A DNA stretch of 38,647 bases, taken from positions 1-38,647 of the forward strand of contig JAAMPI010000411.1 in NCBI GenBank assembly GCA_013054445.1, read 5' to 3'. This document shows, in pieces, positions 33,261 through 38,647 of this stretch. Position 1 is the first letter of the stretch; the number at the start of each line of letters is the position of its first letter. The notes under the pieces are model-generated. The model had not been told where the DNA came from and did not search any database. It saw nothing but the letters and a program-made list of their open reading frames with translations. The position numbers and the translations under genes were made by a program. Source of the DNA: Cudoniella acicularis (lineage: Eukaryota; Ascomycota; Leotiomycetes; Helotiales; Helotiaceae).

Positions 33261-33300
33261 TGCGACGCCGACGTCGACGCCCACGCCCACGCCCACGCTC
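33261..33300. repeat. CGCCCA hexamer repeat with CGACG flank
   Basis: Three exact CGCCCA units (33278-33295) preceded by a GACGCCGACGTCGACG stretch that includes a palindromic GACGTC. If the ORF starting at 33186 were translated, the run would encode alternating Ala-His. Confidence 0.75.
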
Positions 33301-34241
33301 ATACTCTCTTTTATTGTTTTGAAGTTCTGCCAGCCCTCCAGGCTCCATCACTGTGCTCCGTCCCCGCAAAAAAGAGTCGCTTCTACCTCCCTATCACCCG
33401 CCACAGCCATCAATCGCGTCGACCACGAATAGGGACATCTCGCGCATTGCTGTGCTGGCAGGCGTCTCTCAAGCAACCTGCGTTCTTTTTCACCTGCCAT
33501 CTGCCATCCTCCACCCACCGTCTGTCTGTCACTCCTTCTGCTCTTCTCGAACACCCACAGCTTCAAACCTCGGCGGATATATTTCTCGAGTAACGAGTTA
33601 ATGGTGGAAAGCCCTCGCTGCTGCAATTTCGTTTAGAGGCACAGCAGCCCTGAGCTTTCATGCCCCGGGAGTTCGAAGATTGGCTTGCCCCAGCGTGCTT
33701 CGACCCTTCGAAAAAAAAGATCTTCTCCTCAATAAGATAATTAAGCAGCAAAGGCCAGCGGTGAAGCCTGTAATTCCTCGCAGCCATTCATGCGATTACC
33801 CTCTCATGCGGCCACCTCCACCAAAAAAAAGGAACGAACAACACACAACTCAACCCCACGCCTAAGCCAGAACCAGATCTCCCAACGCCGCCCGGCCTTT
33901 TCAGAATCATTTGTACCCGCCCTTCATCAAGCGGTTCAAGCCTTTTCTCCCCCTATCGTCCATCTGCGCTAGCCAGAACCTCCGGCGTGGCCATCCTGTT
34001 GTGATCAACCACGAGCTTCTCCTGCACACCCAGTAGGTCCTAACCCGCTTTCTGGTAACGGCTCCTTGGACCCTTTCAGCACTTCTTCACTTCTTCTCGT
34101 CAACTTCTTAATCAAATCCTCGTTCTGAATTGTTCATCTGGCGCCTCAATCGACTCAATCGACTCAGCGTCTTGCAATACACCGCTTTCCTGCCACGCTG
34201 CACGACTTCCGCGTGCTCATCTCTACCTCGACGTTGCCTGC

Positions 34242-34253
34242 ATGCACCGGTGA
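34242..34253 (+). promoter_or_regulatory. Minimal upstream ORF in the kinase leader
   Basis: ATG-CAC-CGG-TGA, three codons plus stop, ending about 206 nt before the kinase ATG. It lies upstream of the candidate leader intron. Whether it is in the mature transcript is unknown. Confidence 0.35.
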
Positions 34254-34297
34254 CTGCGTAGAGCTCTCCTTGAAGAGCTTATCGACAGCATAGCCAG

Positions 34298-34371
34298 GTA
34301 AGCTTCAGATCTCCAGCAATTATTGCGGTTATGGCTGGCAGATTGGGGTCGAGGCTCACAACAGTTTGCAG
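34298..34371 (+). promoter_or_regulatory. Candidate 5'-leader intron containing an upstream ORF start
   Basis: A strong CAG|GTAAGC donor at 34298 pairs with possible acceptors ending at 34364 (ACAACAG) or 34371 (TTTGCAG), giving a 67- or 74-nt intron in line with the others here. It contains the ATG and most of a 14-codon upstream ORF (34331-34375). Splicing would remove that upstream start. Confidence 0.4.
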
Positions 34372-34459
34372 CTGAGCGTCGTCGACAACCGCGACAAATA
34401 CTCAACGACCGCGACATCCGACTTCAATTTCTCATCGACCCTTCCCTCGATCAAGCAAC

Positions 34460-36898
34460 ATGACAGTGGCATACGACCTGACCCATAGGGGATCTTCCAC
34501 AGCCCAGACTTCTCCCGGCTCTGCATTGGAGGATCGCTTTGAAGTTTTGAAGGACATAGGAGATGGCAGCTTTGGAAGCGTTGTTCTCGCACGGGTCCGC
34601 TCTGCGGGTTCAAGCGTTGCACGACGAGGCACTGTTGTGAGTACTGATTCGGATGATATTAGCTGTCGTTGCTGACGGCACTCTCAGATTGCTATTAAAA
34701 CTATGAAGAAGAACTTCGAGTCATTCGCACCTTGTCTCGAACTTCGAGAGGTCGTCTTCCTCAGAACTCTTCCTACCCATCAACATCTCGTACCTGCTCT
34801 CGACATATTCCTTGACCCATTTAGCAAAAAGCTCCACATCGCCATGGAGTACATGGACGGCAATTTGTACCAACTAATGAAAGCTCGTGAGCACAAATGT
34901 CTGGACGTAGGAAGTGTCAAGAGCATTTTGTTCCAGATCATGCAAGGGTTAGAGCATATTCATGCTCATCATTTCTTCCATCGCGATATCAAGCCGGAGA
35001 ATATCCTCGTATCGACTTCAGCACAACAGGATTCTGGGAATTCTTTCCGAAGATACTCCGCCATGGTTACGCCTCCTTCAACTCCTCCAACATACACAGT
35101 CAAAATTGCCGACTTCGGGTTGGCAAGAGAAACACATTCAAAATTGCCCTACACGACTTACGTGTCGACCAGATGGTATCGAGCCCCGGAAGTTTTACTT
35201 AGAGCAGGAGAATATTCTGCGCCAGTGGATATCTGGGCAATTGGTGCTATGGCTGTCGAAATTGCCACTCTAAAACCTCTCTTCCCAGGTGGAAACGAGG
35301 TCGACCAGGTATGGAGAGTTTGTGAAATTATGGGCAGTCCCGGGAATTGGTACAATAAAGCCGGTGCAAGGGTAGGAGGTGGAGACTGGCGAGAGGGAAC
35401 TCGCCTGGCTGGCAAACTCGGATTCTCCTTTCCCAAGATGGCACCACATTCGATGGACACTATCCTGCAAACGCCTCAATGGCCTTCATCCCTCAGCAAT
35501 TTCGTCACGTGGTGCCTAATGTGGGATCCCAAGAGCCGCCCTACCTCTTCTCAAGCCCTTGCTCATGATTTCTTCAACGACGCCGTGGATCCTTTGCGAC
35601 CCAAGTCGTCTGCGTCGAGGATGCTTGGCCGCAAACACTCCGATTTGAGTTATCGCGGCTCCAAAGACTCGGCTGAAGTGACCCCAACTTCGTCATCGAA
35701 GCAATCATGGTTTAGAAAATCTTTGATCGGCCGGACCGACAGCACAAGTGGCACAACACCAGCTGTTGGAAAAGAGAACGTAGCTCCTCGACCATCACCT
35801 GTACATGCCGCTACAGACATTCCAGTGACAAAGACACGACCAAATCCCAGCAAACGCTCAACATGGAACAACGGCCCCTCAAATGCCGCTCCCATGCCAA
35901 TTCTACCGACAATCAAACCCATCTCCCCCCTTTCGGATGCGGTAACCGCTCAAGCTAGCAGCAGGACACCATCCTACAGTGATGCTTATGCTACTACAGG
36001 GCAAAGACCTGCCAACATGGACGATAAGGTAGCAAAGAAGATCGGTCGCCAGCTCTCTGTCGCCTCAAATGGCAACCACTATGCAGACATACACAGGCAG
36101 CAAGCAGAAATGGCCCTCAATGGAAACAGTGGACTAGCATCACCCCCTAATGGGCAAAAAGAGAGTTTCTTCTCCCACTTGCGAAAACGCGCAAGGAGAT
36201 TCTCGGGACGTCAATCGCAAACCCCGATCTCACCCAAGTCCATGGATATAGAGGCTCAAGCCGGGTGTGGACCGTGGGCGAGTAATCGATCCTCGATGGT
36301 GATTGACAATGCTGGCCAGTTACCAAGCCCAGCACAGAAGGTTGACACTTATGATGCCCTCGATAAAGCATTGCGAAATGTGCAGCAGAATCTGGACTCG
36401 CAGACTGCACCTGTCCCGCCAAACCATGTCATTTCCCCGAGTAGCGTTCTGAAACGTCACCATTCTCTTCCCCACCAGCAACCCCGCTCAGTCGATAATC
36501 TCCGCAACGTCGGACCCGTGTCGAGTCGAACTCGTCGCTCCCATGTACCTGGAGCACGGCAGTACGAGACACCCGATGAGGAGGATGAGTTGCTCGACGA
36601 AGCCTTATCTTCGACACACAAAGCGATGAAGCGGATGGAGCGAAATTCTATCCAACCCGATAATCGCCCGCCTCTACGACAATCGAACAGCAACTTAGGG
36701 CTGTCAAATCCATACCCTACGCCTTCCCCATCTGCTAGTGGTAACGCGGTACTATTCGGTCATGGCGTGGCGCAGGTTACGCCGTCAAAGGTTCGAGGCG
36801 CAAACAAACAGTCGTCCACTCCACCTTATGACTGTGAGGAGAATGAGTGGGCTGCATCTGCAGCAGCGAGCATTTTCGCTGCTCAAAATCGATTCTAG
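34460..36898 (+). CDS. IME2: Ime2/MAK-family Ser/Thr protein kinase, 795 aa
   Basis: Two exons: 34460-34636 and 34688-36898; a 51-nt intron (GTGAGT...CTCAG). The kinase domain covers about residues 27-320: glycine loop IGDGSFGSV, VAIK-like IAIKTMKK (Lys63), HRDIKPEN with Asp159, DFGLA with Asp201, and the activation-loop T-x-Y at Thr215-Thr216-Tyr217 in PYTTYVSTRWYRAPEVLL. The Ser/Pro-rich insertion between HRDIKPEN and DFG and the CDK/MAPK-like WYRAPE and DQVWRV features place it with Ime2 and MAK/ICK kinases rather than MAPKs. The roughly 470-residue C-terminus is disordered, Ser/Pro-rich, and carries many possible phosphosites. In yeast Ime2 drives meiosis; in filamentous fungi relatives influence sexual development, light response or autophagy-linked processes. 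The ATG at 34460 directly precedes MTVAYDLTHRGSS and fits. No lesion was seen. Confidence 0.92.
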
Positions 36899-38076
36899 AC
36901 GATATTGAATGTATTGTCAGTCTGTAAATCATGGAGAAAAAGTTCTTGTTACATCTACATTGCTTGGTGTTTGGGATTTCTGGCAGTATCGGACTCTTGC
37001 CTTCGCACATTCCTTTGTCATCGTTGATCGTCTTGTTTTCGTCAACTGGGTCAGCGTGTATATCTTGGCGTCATGATCATGTTCCTTTCGGACTATCATT
37101 TCCATTGTTTATTTTCATACCCTTAACAAAGAGCCGCCATAGATGGGCTGCTCGTGTTTTATTGCCTTCGAAATACCCCCTATAGACTGCACTATATAAG
37201 TTGAGAGCGAGCAAGACTGCTTCACAGCGTGGAAATTTCATTTGTCAGTGTCCTGGATGCTAGGCTAAGCCGGCAAGGAACATATTTTTGGGTCTTACAC
37301 ATCTCATATCGGGAAAGCTTGTTATCTGTACAATTCAAAGAGACTCGGAATGGATCTGGTAGTATGGGAGGGGCTTTGATCAATGGATGCCATTGCAGTA
37401 TTTGGGAAATTTGGGGCTTGGTTGCCGTGCTAGAGCTGCTGGCATAGCGTATTGAAGATGTATTTAGAAGGGGGAGATGATTCAGAATCAAAGTTATGGC
37501 ATGACGCCGTTATTCCTTTACAAAGACCTTGACTTGTTCTGTGAATACTTTTGAAAAGCTCCTTCGAAAACAGTCTTCGAGATATTTTCCTATTCGGGAA
37601 GCTGGAAGACTGAAATGCAAGTCGTTAAACTTGCCGGGGCTATTAGAGCTCTTCTGGTGACACATCCCTCTTGTGAAGAATCAGACAATAATTCCTGTGG
37701 ATCTAGAAGATCAAGAGCCTTGGAAATGCCTTCAACTATTTTCAAATCACATCGATTTTCGAGGAGGAACTCAACAGATCGAAATCCCATTCACGTATTA
37801 AATTCCCAACTGTCCTTTTCCAACTCGGTTCAGCATTCCCAGTAACATCAAATACCAAAAACATATCATCCAACTGATTCCAACATACAATTTGCAATCA
37901 CTTATTTGTAGTCGTTTCTTCTCAAGAAGTATTCAGGCCTCTGCTCTCTCTTACCTCTCTGTCCCTTTCTTTTTCTTCCCATTTACTTTTAACCACTCTA
38001 GATTTGTTTCAGAACATAGAAGGATAATCGGAAACCTCTTCTCTCCACAACGCATATCTACAGTTTTATCCGCATA
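36899..38076. other. Intergenic, no supported gene
   Basis: About 1.2 kb after the kinase stop. It includes the 3' UTR side of the kinase and AT-rich sequence; the ORFs of 60-90 codons on both strands show no family signal. Confidence 0.5.
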
Positions 38077-38412
38077 ATGAATCCAAACCTCCACATTTAC
38101 CGGCAGGTCTTAGGCGGCAGGCGCGATTGCAATGCCATTCCCTTCAACAGCCCGCACAACGACGGTAGCACAATTGACACCACCTCGATCCTAACACCAT
38201 CCCGAATAACGCATACAACGACGGCAGCGGGAAGCGTCATCGCCGCGACTCTGACGCCATTCCTTTTAACCAACGCCTTTTTGCCCGACACAACTCTCTT
38301 GACAGCAATGGTGGATACAACTTGTATACTCGCCGCTACCACAACCACACCTATACTTATCTCTCTCGCCAGGTCTCACAACGAGCGACTGCCCATTTTC
38401 CCTCAAAGTATT
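38077..38412 (+). other. Small coding-like region with a 60-62 bp imperfect tandem repeat (possibly frameshifted gene)
   Basis: An ATG at 38077 opens MNPNLHIYRQVLGGRRDCN, then AIPFNSPHNDGS. A related peptide, NTIPNNAYNDGSGKRHRRD followed by DAIPFNQRLFARHNSLD, lies directly downstream but in another frame. At DNA level three units start near 38131, 38193 and 38253, sharing a CCATYCC core and (in units 1 and 2) ACAACGACGG. The step from unit 1 to 2 is 62 bp and from 2 to 3 is 60 bp, so the first step breaks the frame. The frame of units 2 and 3 stays open as an Asn/Tyr/His/Arg-rich stretch until a TAA near 38410. This may be a low-complexity secreted or disordered protein gene with an indel, or no gene at all. 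No known family. Confidence 0.35.
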
Positions 38413-38647
38413 AACATCGAACCCATTCTGACCACAGAAGCGGGCTCGACCTCCAGGGTTGGAGGAGGATTGGGTTGACGAAGTTCTTGGTTTGAGTTGG
38501 GGTGAGAGGTTCGTAAGGGGAAGTGGGGGGGCAGAGAGGGATACAGGATGTTGTGGGAAAGGGGGAGGGGGGCGTACAAGATGTATTTGAGACAATTCAC
38601 CTACGCGTTCAGGAGCATTTTACCACCGAAACCTCCTTCCCAAAAAC
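38413..38647. other. Window end, no supported gene
   Basis: About 235 bp, G-rich on the plus strand around 38500-38575 (GGGGGAGGGGGGCG-type strings). No gene seen before the window ends. Confidence 0.4.

Larger units (their letters stand above)
29750..34459. other. Long gene-poor region upstream of the Ime2-type kinase
   Basis: About 4.7 kb, by far the longest stretch without a gene here. ORFs up to 173 codons occur but overlap in opposed frames, many lack an ATG, and none shows a family signal. The right end, from about 33200, is strongly C/T-rich (CTTCTTC, CCTCCACC strings), as expected for a long leader. It contains a CCTAGG-centred palindrome, a repeated 14-mer, two simple repeats and possible upstream ORFs, listed separately. 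Repeat-like or decayed insertions cannot be excluded without a genome comparison. Confidence 0.5.

Noticed and set aside
33186..33593. 135-codon ORF with ATG start in the kinase leader
   Set aside because: Composition follows the CGCCCA repeat and C/T-rich leader; no conserved block. Could be an upstream ORF only if transcription starts that far out.

Overview
The window looks like nuclear DNA of a filamentous ascomycete (Pezizomycotina). The evidence is short introns of about 45-90 nt with GTRAGT-like donors, CTRAC/CTAAT branch sites and YAG acceptors; one gene every 2-3 kb on either strand; and family signatures seen in this group (an Stc1-domain protein, a DUF7514 protein, an Ime2-type kinase, a fungal RING-CH protein). 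A placement in Leotiomycetes/Helotiales is only an impression from protein style. There is no operon-like or cluster-like organisation, and I see no CRISPR array, no complete transposon and no tRNA or rRNA gene.

Layout, left to right. 1-976: 3' part of an unrecognised conserved fungal gene (+). 3060-3893: two-finger C2H2 protein (+). 8504-6248 (-): four-exon Hsp70-like ATPase, divergent from 9337-10526 (+), a three-exon RCC1-type protein. 11928-10812 (-): five-exon 20S proteasome alpha-2 subunit, divergent from 12354-13451 (+), a two-exon RING-CH membrane E3 ligase. 15417-13959 (-): heavily decayed mannose-6-phosphate isomerase pseudogene. 16569-17619 (+): GT34 alpha-1,6-mannosyltransferase of the Mnn10/Mnn11 type. 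18362-20169 (+): sphingosine-1-phosphate lyase. 20579-24038 (+): gene with an N-terminal NDT80/PhoG DNA-binding domain and a C-terminal Cys-motif plus membrane module, broken in the middle. 27193-25056 (-): DUF7514 protein with one apparent frameshift. 29749-28394 (-): six-exon Stc1-domain protein. 34460-36898 (+): Ime2/MAK-type kinase behind a long gene-poor region. The last 1.7 kb has only a small imperfect tandem-repeat ORF.

Most intact genes are housekeeping or regulatory: proteasome and ER ubiquitin ligation, Golgi mannosylation, sphingolipid breakdown, an RNAi-heterochromatin adaptor and a meiotic/developmental kinase. They do not form one pathway.

The parts most worth a second look are the 14-24 kb stretch, where two decayed genes flank intact ones; the NDT80 plus membrane-module architecture; small stop-free introns of length divisible by three; the leader of the Ime2-type kinase; and the 60-62 bp repeat at 38.1 kb. 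All splice sites were placed by hand from sequence and protein-family expectation, without transcript data or database searches.
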